Assembly: GCA_026004655.1 (NCBI GenBank)
Contig: BPJO01000014.1
Location: 1 to 64,000, forward strand
Length of the DNA: 64,000 bases
DNA from: Phycisphaerae bacterium
GTDB taxonomy: Bacteria > Planctomycetota > Phycisphaerae > Tepidisphaerales > Tepidisphaeraceae
Direction of reading: 5' to 3'
Positions 45,221-54,078 of the stretch are shown one piece after another (position 1 is the stretch's first letter; every line of letters starts with the position of its first letter). The position numbers were made by a program, and so were the translations under genes. The notes beneath the pieces were generated by a model. The model saw only the letters and a list, made by a program, of their open reading frames with translations. It was not told the origin of the DNA and ran no database searches.

Positions 45221-48082
45221 TCAGTCCGTTTGAGATCGTAAGAAAATGATCGAAAAGACCCAAATTCCCACAGCAGCCAGATAAGCCATCCAGATCGAGG
45301 GATATCCGATTACCGGCAAATGCACCAGATGACCCGCCAAGGCGACTGCAGCTGCTAAGTACATCCCGAGTCCCAGCCAAGTGCCTCTGAAAAAGATGCC
45401 CAACAGAAGTAACGACCCGGCCACCAGCAGGGCAGACGGTTTAATCGGTTCAGTCAGCGATTTCGGGACCATCGGAATTATAAGCGGTTTCTCATCCGCT
45501 TGCGCAGTCGCTTCAACGGCCCGGACCACGGTAGCGGTTGAAATCTCTTTTTGCGAGGCAATGATCGTCTTGTCTTCCTGTCGGGTCGTGAGAATTTCAT
45601 TCGCGGTCGATAAAATCGATTGACCGTGGTTCACGTTCCACCAGTTGGCGTAAACAGTCAACAATATCAATCCCATCGCTAGACGAAGCATCGAACTAGT
45701 CAGTATCTGCATCGGCGTTCCGTATCGACGTCGAAGGTATCCGTGACGGACGTACCCGGGCATGGATTCCAGATTCTTGTGGTGTTCTTCCTCAGAAGCG
45801 CCTGAAGTAATCAAGGACATCGCCAACGAAGTCTTTAACATCGCGGGCGCAGTTTCTTTGATGCCTGACGATCCTAGGGTGGGCTCGCCGGGAGGCGCGA
45901 GCGTCGCTGCAAGGGATCGGTTTATTTCGCGCTTGATCACCTCAGCGGTACTGATGAGTCTTTGGGCATTTTTCTTAGCCTGTTTGGCGGCAAGTTTTTC
46001 GCTGATCCCTTTGGCCTGCATGGCTTTGGCTTCGAGTTTGGCCAGCAGTTTGGCCTCACGTAGTTGCTTGCGGGATTCGATCCTGTAATCGATGTAATGG
46101 ATCAACGGTTCCCGCCAGGCAGCAAACTTGGGTCGATCTTTTCCTCGCTCTTTGCCCCAAACCTGTCGGGCCTGGAGTTTGGCTTCATAACCAAACAAGT
46201 TTTCGAAAAACTCCTCCCAGTGTCTCCCAGCGAACTTGCAGACGAATTGACGAATGGCGTTTTCGTCCAGACCCTTTAAACGCATCTGTTTAATCAGGTG
46301 CTCAGCCTGTTTGAGATATTTTTCACGGCTTCGGGCTGCCTGATAATCCACTCCCCAGTAAAACGCCTGTGATAACATCACTGCCAATATCGCAGCCAAC
46401 AACCAAGGCCAGTGCAATCCGAAGGAGTATATGACAAAACCGAAAATCCCGACCCCGGCGATCCAGAGCAACCAGTCGAGGATTCCCGCCCCGAACACCA
46501 GTTGACGAACCTTGCGGAACAGATAGGTGCCCTGCAAAACCCCCAGCGTGATCTGATACGCCAACGTGGTCAGCACCGCCAGTCCGACGACACCTCCAAC
46601 CAGATTGATCTTCCACGTAATACCGTCCCCCACATAAGCCATCAACACCCCCAACAACACACAGGCAGCGTAAAAGCCCATGATCAGCTTGGGACGAAGT
46701 TTGGTCCAGAACGTTTTGTTGTACTGCTCGACCGCGAACTCGAGGATTTTGACCTGTTCCTCCTTGGGCGTGTAAGGACCGGACGACGCAATTCCCAAAA
46801 AACCTTCTAGCGCATCGATCACGTCTTTCATGCTCGCATAGCGGTCTTCAGGACGTTTGGCGAGCATGCGGACAATGATCGGCGATAGATTGGCAGGAAC
46901 ATCTTTGACAATCACGTCCGGCGGAGTGACCGGTTCGTGCTGGTGCTTGGTGATGACCTCCATCGCGGTCCGTCCGGTAAAAGGTGGACGACCGGTCACC
47001 AGGTGATAAAGCGTGCACCCGAGAGAATAGATGTCGGCCCGGTGGTCAACCCGGGCGGCATCGACGGCCTGTTCGGGTGGCATGTACAACGGGGTGCCCA
47101 TTGATTTGTTAATCTGGGTCACCGCCACACCGGAATCATTGGCGGCCACCTGCTGCGCGTTTTCGGTTTCGTGGCTACCGACTTTTTTCACTAGTCCCAG
47201 GTCGGCTACCTTCACAATCCCTTGGTCGTTTAAAAGCAGGTTTTCGGGTTTGATGTCGCGATGGATCAGACCGTGGTCGTGTGCGAACTTGAGTCCGCGA
47301 GCGGCTTGTAGAACATAACTCACTGCCGTCTCCGGGTCGAGTTTCCCGGCTTCTTGTAAGACATTAGCCAAGGTTTTCCCGGAAACGAACTCCATGGAAA
47401 AGAAGTTGATCTGTTTGTCCTGACCGATGTCGTGGATCTGAACGATGTTATGGTGACTAAGCTGGGCAGCGGCATAGGCTTCACGGGTGAACCGACTGAC
47501 CAGTTGGGCATCGGTGGCTAGCTGTTGATGGAGCGTTTTTAAAGCAACATTCCGGTCCAAAGAGACCTGTCGGGCTAGGTAAACCGCTCCCATACCCCCG
47601 GATCCGAGTTTATGGAGTACTTCATATCCCCCCAGTGTTGTTCCGCTGGGGATTTCGTTCTGGGTGGGGCATGCTGGGGATCCATTGGCCTGGTGTGGTG
47701 GTTCGGCGCCAGCAACGACAGATTCAATGCGAGGTGAAAAGGCAGGTCTTGCTGACGGAACACTTGTTGCTGAGACCGGGACGCTTGTCGCTCCGACTTG
47801 GGTGGATGCAACGACCGGTGCGGAAGCCCGTTTCTTGGGCACAGTCGAAGAAGCCGGGGTAGAACCGGTCGGTTTGCTATCCTTGATCCCCAAAGCCTCG
47901 GCGACGGTGGCATCGACCCGGTCGTGGGTGGCTGTGACCGTCGGTTGCATGGTCGGGTCGGTATGAATGACTAAGCTGAACTTTTCATGGCATTTCGGGC
48001 ACTTGGGGTGAAAATGCCCGGGACGCACACCCTTAAGTTCGATCGAAAACGAACAATACGGACAACGAATTGCCACGACCAT
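45221..48082 (-). CDS. Large Ser/Thr protein kinase with N-terminal zinc ribbon and C-terminal membrane region
   Basis: About 953 residues. The N-terminus is a CPYC...CPKC zinc ribbon (MJ0042-like) followed by a Pro/Ser/Val-rich linker. The Hanks kinase domain (about residues 150-425) has KLGSGGMGAVYLA, VALKTL, HRDIKPEN, ADLG and MPPEQ. The C-terminal half is unusual: about four helices at 465-600, a long charged coiled region (600-760) with many Lys/Arg, and four more hydrophobic helices to the end. Start is uncertain: GTG at 48076 has GGGAGG at ideal spacing, ATG at 48082 overlaps that motif. Divergent from the ribosomal operon. Sensor role inferred. Confidence 0.88.
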   Translation of the reverse strand: MVVAIRCPYCSFSIELKGVRPGHFHPKCPKCHEKFSLVIHTDPTMQPTVTATHDRVDATVAEALGIKDSKPTGSTPASSTVPKKRASAPVVASTQVGATSVPVSATSVPSARPAFSPRIESVVAGAEPPHQANGSPACPTQNEIPSGTTLGGYEVLHKLGSGGMGAVYLARQVSLDRNVALKTLHQQLATDAQLVSRFTREAYAAAQLSHHNIVQIHDIGQDKQINFFSMEFVSGKTLANVLQEAGKLDPETAVSYVLQAARGLKFAHDHGLIHRDIKPENLLLNDQGIVKVADLGLVKKVGSHETENAQQVAANDSGVAVTQINKSMGTPLYMPPEQAVDAARVDHRADIYSLGCTLYHLVTGRPPFTGRTAMEVITKHQHEPVTPPDVIVKDVPANLSPIIVRMLAKRPEDRYASMKDVIDALEGFLGIASSGPYTPKEEQVKILEFAVEQYNKTFWTKLRPKLIMGFYAACVLLGVLMAYVGDGITWKINLVGGVVGLAVLTTLAYQITLGVLQGTYLFRKVRQLVFGAGILDWLLWIAGVGIFGFVIYSFGLHWPWLLAAILAVMLSQAFYWGVDYQAARSREKYLKQAEHLIKQMRLKGLDENAIRQFVCKFAGRHWEEFFENLFGYEAKLQARQVWGKERGKDRPKFAAWREPLIHYIDYRIESRKQLREAKLLAKLEAKAMQAKGISEKLAAKQAKKNAQRLISTAEVIKREINRSLAATLAPPGEPTLGSSGIKETAPAMLKTSLAMSLITSGASEEEHHKNLESMPGYVRHGYLRRRYGTPMQILTSSMLRLAMGLILLTVYANWWNVNHGQSILSTANEILTTRQEDKTIIASQKEISTATVVRAVEATAQADEKPLIIPMVPKSLTEPIKPSALLVAGSLLLLGIFFRGTWLGLGMYLAAAVALAGHLVHLPVIGYPSIWMAYLAAVGIWVFSIIFLRSQTD

Positions 48083-48263
48083 CCTCCCGAGATGCAAGAT
48101 GACCAATTCCCCCTATTTCCATAGATTAACACAAGTTTGACCAATCCACACAGCAAATGAATATCTCATAAAACAAAAAACGAATATAAGAAGGTATTCA
48201 TCCAATCCCTCGATACGGTGTGTTGAATGAAATTAGAAACGAAAAAACGTGCCGTGTACGGAC

Positions 48264-48291
48264 TTGACCTGAGGAACGGAGGTGTTATATT
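48264..48291 (+). promoter_or_regulatory. Promoter of the S10 ribosomal operon
   Basis: TTGACC (48264-48269), 16-base spacer, TATATT (48286-48291). It lies about 100 bases upstream of the rpsJ start, leaving a long 5' leader. Confidence 0.65.
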
Positions 48292-48298
48292 ACCCGAC

Positions 48299-48354
48299 TC
48301 CCTTGAACTAAGGGACCGAATAACGACTCGGGCGTGTATCCCGGTCGCTCGGGA
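48299..48354 (+). promoter_or_regulatory. Two stem-loops in the rpsJ leader
   Basis: TCCCTT/AAGGGA (48299-48304 and 48310-48315, 5-nt loop) and TCCCG/CGGGA (48339-48343 and 48350-48354). Both are in the untranslated leader directly after the predicted start of transcription. Possible autoregulation or stability elements. Confidence 0.45.
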
Positions 48355-48390
48355 ACAAGTAAAGTATCGGAAGAATGGACAGGTGCTGAA

Positions 48391-48699
48391 ATGACCGGTG
48401 AGCGGATTCGTATTCGTCTAGAAGCTTATGACAACCGTGCTCTGGACCAGTCAGCCAAAGAGATCGTCGAAAACGCCAAGCGTACCAACGCGCGGGTTTG
48501 TGGTCCGGTTCCTCTTCCGACGCGTGTGGAACGGTATACCGTTCTGCGTTCGCCGCACATCGATAAAAAGTCGCGCGAACAGTTCGAAATGCGAACCCAC
48601 AAGCGAATCATTGATATTTTTGAAGCCAACGCCCGTACGATCGAGGCCTTGAATCGGTTAGTCGTTCCGGCGGGTGTTTTTGTGAAGATTAAGGCGTAA
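48391..48699 (+). CDS. rpsJ: 30S ribosomal protein S10
   Basis: A 102-residue protein, first gene of the operon; S10 helps form the 30S head and in many bacteria acts with NusB in transcription antitermination. The family pattern [20 protein letters not shown] and the C-terminal [11 protein letters not shown] are present. The ATG at 48391 gives the standard length; an upstream in-frame start at 48334 would add a non-conserved 19-residue tail. Confidence 0.97.
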   Translation: MTGERIRIRLEAYDNRALDQSAKEIVENAKRTNARVCGPVPLPTRVERYTVLRSPHIDKKSREQFEMRTHKRIIDIFEANARTIEALNRLVVPAGVFVKIKA

Positions 48700-48720
48700 G
48701 TCCTTGAAAATAAAGCTGTA

Positions 48721-48875
48721 ACGAGTAATCGTCGCGGCTCGTGGTGACCCGGACGTGAGGTTCATCCAAGAACCTGTGCCTGATCAACTATCAGGACGCG
48801 ATCCGGGAAGGTAATTTGTCCTTTTTTGGGACGGGCACCAGGCCTTGGAATTATTGTTAAGGTCTGCTCTGCCCG
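48721..48875 (+). ncRNA. Structured leader-like RNA between rpsJ and rplC
   Basis: Three structured parts in series. First, ACGAG/CTCGT (48721-48725 and 48738-48742). Second, a three-way junction: closing stem CCCGGACGT (48748-48756) with ACG (48796-48798) and TCCGGG (48802-48807), a 3-nt bulge; arm 1 AGGTTC/GAACCT (48758-48763 and 48770-48775, loop ATCCAA); arm 2 CCTGAT/ATCAGG (48779-48784 and 48790-48795, loop CAACT). Third, CGGGCA/TGCCCG (48832-48837 and 48870-48875) enclosing AGGCCTT/AAGGTCT (48840-48846 and 48859-48865). A short AAGG/CCTT stem with a T6 run (48808-48827) could act as an alternative terminator. The last stem ends nine bases before the rplC ATG. Pairings are seen in the sequence; regulation is inferred. 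Confidence 0.6.
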
Positions 48876-48884
48876 AGACTTAAG

Positions 48885-49547
48885 ATGACTCCAGCGATTC
48901 TGGGCCGAAAAGTCGGGATGACCCGAGTCTACAACGACAAGGGTCAGATTATTCCGGTGACCGTCGTTCAAGCCGGTCCGTGTGTGGTGACTCAGGTCAA
49001 GTCCGCCGACGGAAAGGACGGTTACCACGCCGTTCAGCTCGGTTTTGAACCGGTCGATCCCAAGCATAGCACGATGCCCCTGATCGGGCATGCTGCCAAA
49101 GCCGGGGTTCAACCCCAACGGTTTTTTCGGGAGGTCCGACTGAAGGAACCGACCGATAAAAAGCCCGGGGATCAAATCACCGTCGGGATCTTTGATGGGG
49201 TTCAGTTCGTCGATGTGGTCGGCACGAGCAAAGGAAAAGGTTTTGCCGGAGTTATGAAACGATGGAACTTCGGTGGTCAGCCGGCCTCGCACGGGACCGA
49301 ACGGAAACACCGAAGTCGTGGTTCGATCGCCTCAATGGCCACTAATCGTGGTCACAGCGGTAAACCCAAAAAAGGCCTGAAAATGGCCGGACACATGGGT
49401 GATGAGCGGGTTACCACCCGAAACCACGCGCTGGTTCGTGTGGATGTCGAGAATAACGTCCTGCTGATCAAGGGTGCTCTTCCGGGCGCCAACGGATCGC
49501 TGGTGTATGTCCGGAAAAGCATAACTGCCAAGGAAAGCAAAGCCTAA
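48885..49547 (+). CDS. rplC: 50S ribosomal protein L3
   Basis: A 220-residue 50S protein that binds 23S rRNA early in assembly and reaches the peptidyl transferase centre. Family motifs GRKVGMTRVYNDKG, the central GKGFAGVMKRWNFGGQPASHG and GSIASMATN are present. It is separated from rpsJ by 185 bp of structured RNA, unusual for this operon, and its ribosome binding site lies at the foot of the last stem. Confidence 0.97.
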   Translation: MTPAILGRKVGMTRVYNDKGQIIPVTVVQAGPCVVTQVKSADGKDGYHAVQLGFEPVDPKHSTMPLIGHAAKAGVQPQRFFREVRLKEPTDKKPGDQITVGIFDGVQFVDVVGTSKGKGFAGVMKRWNFGGQPASHGTERKHRSRGSIASMATNRGHSGKPKKGLKMAGHMGDERVTTRNHALVRVDVENNVLLIKGALPGANGSLVYVRKSITAKESKA

Positions 49548-49616
49548 AAACGTCAATCCGTCGCGGTTCATCGTTTCGGCTCGAAACGCGACAATCAAAG
49601 ACGAAGGACGACAGTC

Positions 49617-50231
49617 ATGATTGAAGTACCTGTATTCAATATCGAAGGCGCCCAGGTCGGCACCGTATCGATCGACGAGCAGAAGCTCGGCGGGGAAGTC
49701 AATGCCCCTTTGCTCAAACAGGCGTTGGTTTACTATCACGCCAACAAGCGCCAAGGGACCGTCCGTACCCTCGCTCGGGGCGAGGTCGAAGGTTCGACCC
49801 GTAAACTCTATCGCCAAAAAGGGACTGGAAACGCCCGTACGGGTGGGATCCGCAACCCGATCAAGGTAGGCGGTGGTCATGCCAAGCAAAAGCGTCCTAA
49901 AGACTGGTCCCTCGATCTACCCAAAAAAGCCCGCCGACTCGCCCGTAACAATGCCCTCCTGGCCAAAATCAAAGATAATCAGCTTAAAGTCGTCGATCAG
50001 TTCACTCTTTCCGAACCGAAAACCAAACTGTTCGCGGGTGTCTTGAAGAAGCTCGGGATCGACCGCACGGTCCTGTTCGCGTTGGAATCCAAAACCGAAC
50101 CCATCGTCCGTGCCAGCCGCAATATCCCCACCACCCGATTGACGACCGTTGCCCAGCTCAATGCCTGGGATATTCTTCGTAACCGTACCGTCCTGATCAC
50201 CAAGTCCGGCTTGGAGGCACTACTGGCCTAA
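49617..50231 (+). CDS. rplD: 50S ribosomal protein L4
   Basis: A 204-residue protein lining the peptide exit tunnel. The tunnel loop region KLYRQKGTGNARTGGIRNP is recognisable and the C-terminal AWDILRNRTVLITKSGLEAL is typical. In gammaproteobacteria L4 represses its own operon by binding the leader; the same might apply here through the structured RNA upstream of rplC. It follows rplC by 69 bp. Confidence 0.97.
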   Translation: MIEVPVFNIEGAQVGTVSIDEQKLGGEVNAPLLKQALVYYHANKRQGTVRTLARGEVEGSTRKLYRQKGTGNARTGGIRNPIKVGGGHAKQKRPKDWSLDLPKKARRLARNNALLAKIKDNQLKVVDQFTLSEPKTKLFAGVLKKLGIDRTVLFALESKTEPIVRASRNIPTTRLTTVAQLNAWDILRNRTVLITKSGLEALLA

Positions 50232-50244
50232 TCGGAGATTTTCC

Positions 50245-50523
50245 ATGGAAGCGACTCAGATCATTATCAAACCCCTGATCACGGAAAAGACCAGCCGACA
50301 GGCCAACGGAAGGAATACCTATTCATTCCACGTGCATCCCAAGGCCGACAAAATCGCCATCAAAACTGCGATCGAATCCCTTTATAACGTCAAAGTTCAA
50401 GACGTTCGAACGTTGATCCGCAAGGGCAAAGCCCGTCGAACCAAGACAGGATACACCTACGGGACCGATATCAAGCGGGCCATTGTCAAACTGGCTGATG
50501 ACTCGAAGATCGAATTGTTCTAA
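50245..50523 (+). CDS. rplW: 50S ribosomal protein L23
   Basis: A 92-residue protein at the exit of the ribosomal tunnel, docking site for trigger factor and SRP. Motifs: IIKPLITEKTSRQANG at the start, the NVKVQDVRTLIRKGKARR loop and the final strand KRAIVKLADDSKIELF. Starts 13 bp after rplD. Standard length. Confidence 0.96.
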   Translation: MEATQIIIKPLITEKTSRQANGRNTYSFHVHPKADKIAIKTAIESLYNVKVQDVRTLIRKGKARRTKTGYTYGTDIKRAIVKLADDSKIELF

Positions 50524-50572
50524 ATGGAGCGTGGTTACGGTCTTCTGACAAGACGACGGACCTGAAAACGTT

Positions 50573-51439
50573 ATGCCGATTAAACAGTACAATCCGACCT
50601 CCCCCGGACGCCGACAGGGTTCGGTGATCGATTACAAAAGCGTGATCACCAAGACCGAACCCGAAAAATCCCTCGTCGTTGGCAAACGTCGTGCCAACGG
50701 TCGAAACAATCACGGCGTGATCACTGCCAAGCACCGAGGTGGAGGGAACAAAAAACTCTACCGGTTGATCGATTTCAAAAGAATCAAGGACGGTATCCCC
50801 GCCGAAGTCAAAGCCATCGAATACGATCCCAACCGAAGCGTCTTTATCGCGCTGATCGAATATGCCGACGGCGAAAAATCATATATCCTTGCCCCCGAAG
50901 GACTTAAAGTCGGTGCTAGGGTGGTCAGCGGTCCGGACGCAACCCCCGACATCGGCAACGCCATGCCTTTGATGAACATTCCGGTCGGTTTAGAGATCCA
51001 CAACATCGAGATGAACCCCGGTCAGGGTGGAAAGCTCGTCCGTTCGGCCGGTCTGGCGGCTCGGTTGACCGCCAAGGAAGGGGATTACTGTGTGATTACC
51101 CTCCCGAGCGGCGAAATCCGACGGGTCAAGAGCAAATGCCGTGCGACCATCGGTGTTCTAGGTAACAGCGACTGGATGAACGTCTCGATCGGAAAGGCCG
51201 GTCGAAACCGACACAAGGGGATTCGTCCCCATACCCGCGCCAAAGCCATGAACCCGATCGACCACCCGCTGGGCGGAGGTGAAGGACGCTCGAACGGCGG
51301 ACGACACCCGGTCAGCGCCACCGGCGTGCCCGCCAAAGGCGGAATTACCCGTCGCAGCGGATTGGCGAGTGAAAAGTTGATCCTTCGACGTCGTAAGTTC
51401 GGTCGGTTCCAGCAAAGACCGCAGACCGTCAACGTGTAA
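50573..51439 (+). CDS. rplB: 50S ribosomal protein L2
   Basis: A 288-residue core 23S-binding protein required for subunit joining and peptidyl transferase activity. It contains [20 protein letters not shown], the conserved [15 protein letters not shown] segment, and the C-terminal [16 protein letters not shown] loop with its invariant His. Follows rplW by 49 bp that hold a small GTCTT/AAGAC hairpin. Confidence 0.97.
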   Translation: MPIKQYNPTSPGRRQGSVIDYKSVITKTEPEKSLVVGKRRANGRNNHGVITAKHRGGGNKKLYRLIDFKRIKDGIPAEVKAIEYDPNRSVFIALIEYADGEKSYILAPEGLKVGARVVSGPDATPDIGNAMPLMNIPVGLEIHNIEMNPGQGGKLVRSAGLAARLTAKEGDYCVITLPSGEIRRVKSKCRATIGVLGNSDWMNVSIGKAGRNRHKGIRPHTRAKAMNPIDHPLGGGEGRSNGGRHPVSATGVPAKGGITRRSGLASEKLILRRRKFGRFQQRPQTVNV

Positions 51440-51513
51440 TCTGGTGAATGGAGTTGTGTACAAACGTCCGTTGCTTGGTGTCCAATAGATAACCTTACGA
51501 AAGACCCGATACC

Positions 51514-51795
51514 ATGAGCAGAAGCAGCAAAAAAGGCCCGTACGTGGACGAAAAGTTGTACCTGAAGGTCAACGCCCTCAACGAACGAAAAGCCAAAGCG
51601 GTAGTCAAGACCTGGGCCCGCGCGTGCACCATCATCCCCGAGTTCGTCGGGCATAATTTCGAGGTGCACAATGGAAACAAGTTCGTCCGTGTGTTTGTTA
51701 CCGAAGACATGATCGGACACAAGCTCGGGGAGTTCGCCCCGACCCGCCAGTTCCGCGGACACTCGGGAAACAAGAAAGAAGCCGCCGCTAAATAA
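51514..51795 (+). CDS. rpsS: 30S ribosomal protein S19
   Basis: A 93-residue protein of the 30S head that contacts the A-site and B1 bridge. [14 protein letters not shown] at the start and [17 protein letters not shown]-like central segment with [18 protein letters not shown] are all conserved. Located between rplB and rplV as in other bacteria. Confidence 0.96.
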   Translation: MSRSSKKGPYVDEKLYLKVNALNERKAKAVVKTWARACTIIPEFVGHNFEVHNGNKFVRVFVTEDMIGHKLGEFAPTRQFRGHSGNKKEAAAK

Positions 51796-51847
51796 TGATC
51801 GGATGTATAAGGTTCCGCAGACCCCTGCGGGTTGATTGGTGAGAGTC

Positions 51848-52186
51848 ATGGCTTACACTGCAAAACATAATTTCGCCCGCATCGCCCCCCGGAAAGCGAG
51901 GCTTGTCATGGATCTGATCCGTGGTCGGACCGTGGATGACGCGCTGAGCATGCTTCAGTTTTCCAAAAAACGGGCTGCGGTTTATATCTCCAAGGTGATT
52001 AAAAGTGCCGTCGCCAACTATCAGGAGCAGGAGACGTCGGCAGGTCGTAACCCGTTGGTCGTTTCCGAAGCCCGGGTCGATGCCGGTCCCATCATCAAAC
52101 GGTTTCAACCCAAGGATCGTGGTAAGGCTTACCCGATCTTGAAACGGACGAGTCATCTGATCGTGAGTGTCGAAGAAAAAGCATAA
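51848..52186 (+). CDS. rplV: 50S ribosomal protein L22
   Basis: A 112-residue tunnel protein. NFARIAPRKARLVMDLIRG at the start and the C-terminal hairpin RVDAGPIIKRFQPKDRGKAY, which extends toward the exit tunnel, are conserved. The ATG at 51848 yields the usual N-terminus; a TTG at 51836 is less likely. Followed by rpsC after 14 bp. Confidence 0.96.
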   Translation: MAYTAKHNFARIAPRKARLVMDLIRGRTVDDALSMLQFSKKRAAVYISKVIKSAVANYQEQETSAGRNPLVVSEARVDAGPIIKRFQPKDRGKAYPILKRTSHLIVSVEEKA

Positions 52187-52200
52187 CCGGAAAGAATTTT

Positions 52201-52899
52201 ATGGGTCAGAAAGTCAATCCAATCGGCTTCCGTGTCGGTATCACCGAGGACTGGAAGAGCAAATGGTTCGCTCCGAAATCGGCTTACGGTGAGTTTCTCA
52301 TCGAGGACGTTCAGGTGCGTCAGCATATCGACGAGAAGCTGAACCGTCGTCCTCCTTACGCCGGGGTTTCGGATGTTCTGATCGAGCGGACGCGGGAGGA
52401 AGTGACCGTGACCCTCAAAACCGCCCGTCCCGGACTGGTGATCGGTCCGAAAGGGGCGGAGCTGGACAAGCTTCGGGAAGAACTCGAAGACCTGATCCGT
52501 AGAAAAATCGCCCCGATCAAGGTGATCGAGGTCAAAAATCCGGACCTGAACCCCCAACTGATCGCCGAAGCGATCGCCGAGCAGCTGAAAAAGCGGGCAA
52601 GTTTTCGACGGGTCATGAAACAACGTCTCGAGGCCACCATGGCAGCCGGTGCCAAGGGAATCCGAATCCAAATTTCCGGACGTCTCGGTGGAGCCGAAAT
52701 CGCCCGTTCTGAAAAGGCTACGCTCGGTTCGGTTCCTCTGACGACCTTGCAGGCCGACGTCGGATACGGTTATGCGGTGGCTTGTACGACCTACGGTACG
52801 ATCGGAATCAAGGTCTGGGTCTATCGTGGGATGAAGGGTGAAGAAGTGCTGGATACGGACGTGCGAGTCGGTGGTCCGCTTCGTCGGATCCGCAGGTAA
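52201..52899 (+). CDS. rpsC: 30S ribosomal protein S3
   Basis: A 232-residue protein at the mRNA entry channel. MGQKVNPIGFRVGITEDWKS at the start, the KH domain with VIGPKGAELDKLREELE and the C-terminal domain ISGRLGGAEIARSE and GVKVWVYRG-like stretch are present. Normal length and position. Confidence 0.97.
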   Translation: MGQKVNPIGFRVGITEDWKSKWFAPKSAYGEFLIEDVQVRQHIDEKLNRRPPYAGVSDVLIERTREEVTVTLKTARPGLVIGPKGAELDKLREELEDLIRRKIAPIKVIEVKNPDLNPQLIAEAIAEQLKKRASFRRVMKQRLEATMAAGAKGIRIQISGRLGGAEIARSEKATLGSVPLTTLQADVGYGYAVACTTYGTIGIKVWVYRGMKGEEVLDTDVRVGGPLRRIRR

Positions 52900-52954
52900 C
52901 GTTGAAACAGGAGTCGCGTCAAACGAAGACGCGTCGAAAGACTGAGGTGCCAAG

Positions 52955-53377
52955 ATGCCTTTGATGCCCAAACGAGTAAAGTTCCGCAAGAGCATGCGGG
53001 GCAAGATGCGCGGCAACGCGACTCGCGGGAATACGGTTGCGTTCGGTGAATACGGCCTTATGGCGCTGGAACATTGTTGGCTTCCGGGTCGGACGCTCGA
53101 AGCCTGTCGTGTGGCTGTCGCCCATTTTCTTCGAAGGGAAGGTCGATTGTTCATTCGGGTCCACCCCAACAAACCTATCTCGGCCAAACCCTTGGAAGTG
53201 AGAATGGGTTCGGGAAAAGGCGAACCGGAATACTGGGCCGCGGTGATCAAACCCGGAACCATCCTGTTCGAAATCGCCGGAATCGACGAAGCTACGGCCA
53301 AACGTTGCTTGGCCCGAGTGGCTCACAAACTTCCTATCAAGTGTCGTTTTGTAACCCGCAAACACGCAGCCGTTTAA
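52955..53377 (+). CDS. rplP: 50S ribosomal protein L16
   Basis: A 140-residue protein that stabilises tRNA in the A site. KRVKFRKSMRGKMRGNATRG at the start replaces the more usual KYRKQQRGR pattern but is in register; RRPLLR-like and MGSGKGEPEYWAAVIKPG motifs follow, then ATAKRCLARVAHKLPIKCRF. Follows rpsC by 55 bp. Confidence 0.95.
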   Translation: MPLMPKRVKFRKSMRGKMRGNATRGNTVAFGEYGLMALEHCWLPGRTLEACRVAVAHFLRREGRLFIRVHPNKPISAKPLEVRMGSGKGEPEYWAAVIKPGTILFEIAGIDEATAKRCLARVAHKLPIKCRFVTRKHAAV

Positions 53378-53398
53378 AAGTTTATTCAGAGATCGGCC

Positions 53399-53611
53399 AT
53401 GAAAAAGAACGCCAAGAAGGAACTGCTGGAAAAAACCGACGACGTACTCAAGCAATTACTGGCTGAGAAACAACGTCATTTGTTTGACCTTCGAAGTCAG
53501 TCGGTCACCGAAAAACTCGAAGACCCGACCAGGATCGGAAAAACCCGTCGGGAAATTGCTACGATCAAAACGGTTTTGCGACAACGCGAACTGGCAGTGG
53601 TGAAGAAATAA
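53399..53611 (+). CDS. rpmC: 50S ribosomal protein L29
   Basis: A 70-residue helical hairpin protein near the tunnel exit. Conserved L-LAEKQRHLFDLRSQSVTEKL followed by D-P-TRIGKTRREIATIKTVL. The gene starts 21 bp after rplP and fits its usual place before rpsQ. Confidence 0.95.
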   Translation: MKKNAKKELLEKTDDVLKQLLAEKQRHLFDLRSQSVTEKLEDPTRIGKTRREIATIKTVLRQRELAVVKK

Positions 53612-53663
53612 CAGAAACGGAATAATCGCCCGAAACGGGCAAGATCGAACGAGACCAACGATT

Positions 53664-54011
53664 ATGGCAACTGCAACCACAACTTCCCGGACCCGGCCTC
53701 AACTCCGGACGATTATCGGCCAGGTGACCTCGGCCAAGATGCCCAAAACACTTAAGGTCGTGGTCGAATACCAAACCCGTCATCCGAAGTACGGTAAATA
53801 CCTCAAAAGGTCCAGCGTCTATCACGTCCACGACGAGAAGAGTGAAGCCCGAGAGGGAGACGTAGTGGAAATCGCAGAATCGCGTCCGTTCAGTCGTACC
53901 AAGTGTCATCGTTTGGTTCGTATCGTTCAGAAAGCGCCGGAAAAGATCACTCACGACACCGGCGATGAAATCACCGGAGCTAGCGGCGAAAAAAAGGATA
54001 ACCAGGAGTAA
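53664..54011 (+). CDS. rpsQ: 30S ribosomal protein S17 with C-terminal extension
   Basis: A 115-residue primary 16S rRNA-binding protein. The OB fold is present: GQVTSAKMPKTLKVVVEYQT, HPKYGKYLKRSSVYHVHDEK, GDVVEIAESRPFSRTKCHRL. The last 25 residues form an acidic/polar tail not found in most S17 proteins, and the first 15 residues are also extra. Such tails recur in this operon. Confidence 0.94.
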   Translation: MATATTTSRTRPQLRTIIGQVTSAKMPKTLKVVVEYQTRHPKYGKYLKRSSVYHVHDEKSEAREGDVVEIAESRPFSRTKCHRLVRIVQKAPEKITHDTGDEITGASGEKKDNQE

Positions 54012-54015
54012 ACCT

Positions 54016-54044
54016 CCCCCAGACGTCTTCGGACGACTGAGGGG
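54016..54044 (+). other. Hairpin with TTCG loop between rpsQ and rplN
   Basis: A stem of CCCC-CAGACGTC against GACGACTGAGGGG, with a TTCG tetraloop, one mismatch and one bulge. No T-run follows, and downstream genes continue the operon. Probably an mRNA stability or processing site. Confidence 0.5.
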
Positions 54045-54078
54045 ATCGAACATCGGTCCTTGAGATTGGAAACCGACC

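Noticed and set aside
48334-48390. Upstream in-frame start for rpsJ
   Set aside because: It would add 19 non-conserved residues and overlaps leader hairpins; the ATG at 48391 gives the standard S10.
52153-53301. 382-codon minus-strand frame opposite rplV, rpsC and rplP
   Set aside because: It spans three ribosomal genes in antisense and has no recognisable domain; high-GC third positions produce such frames.
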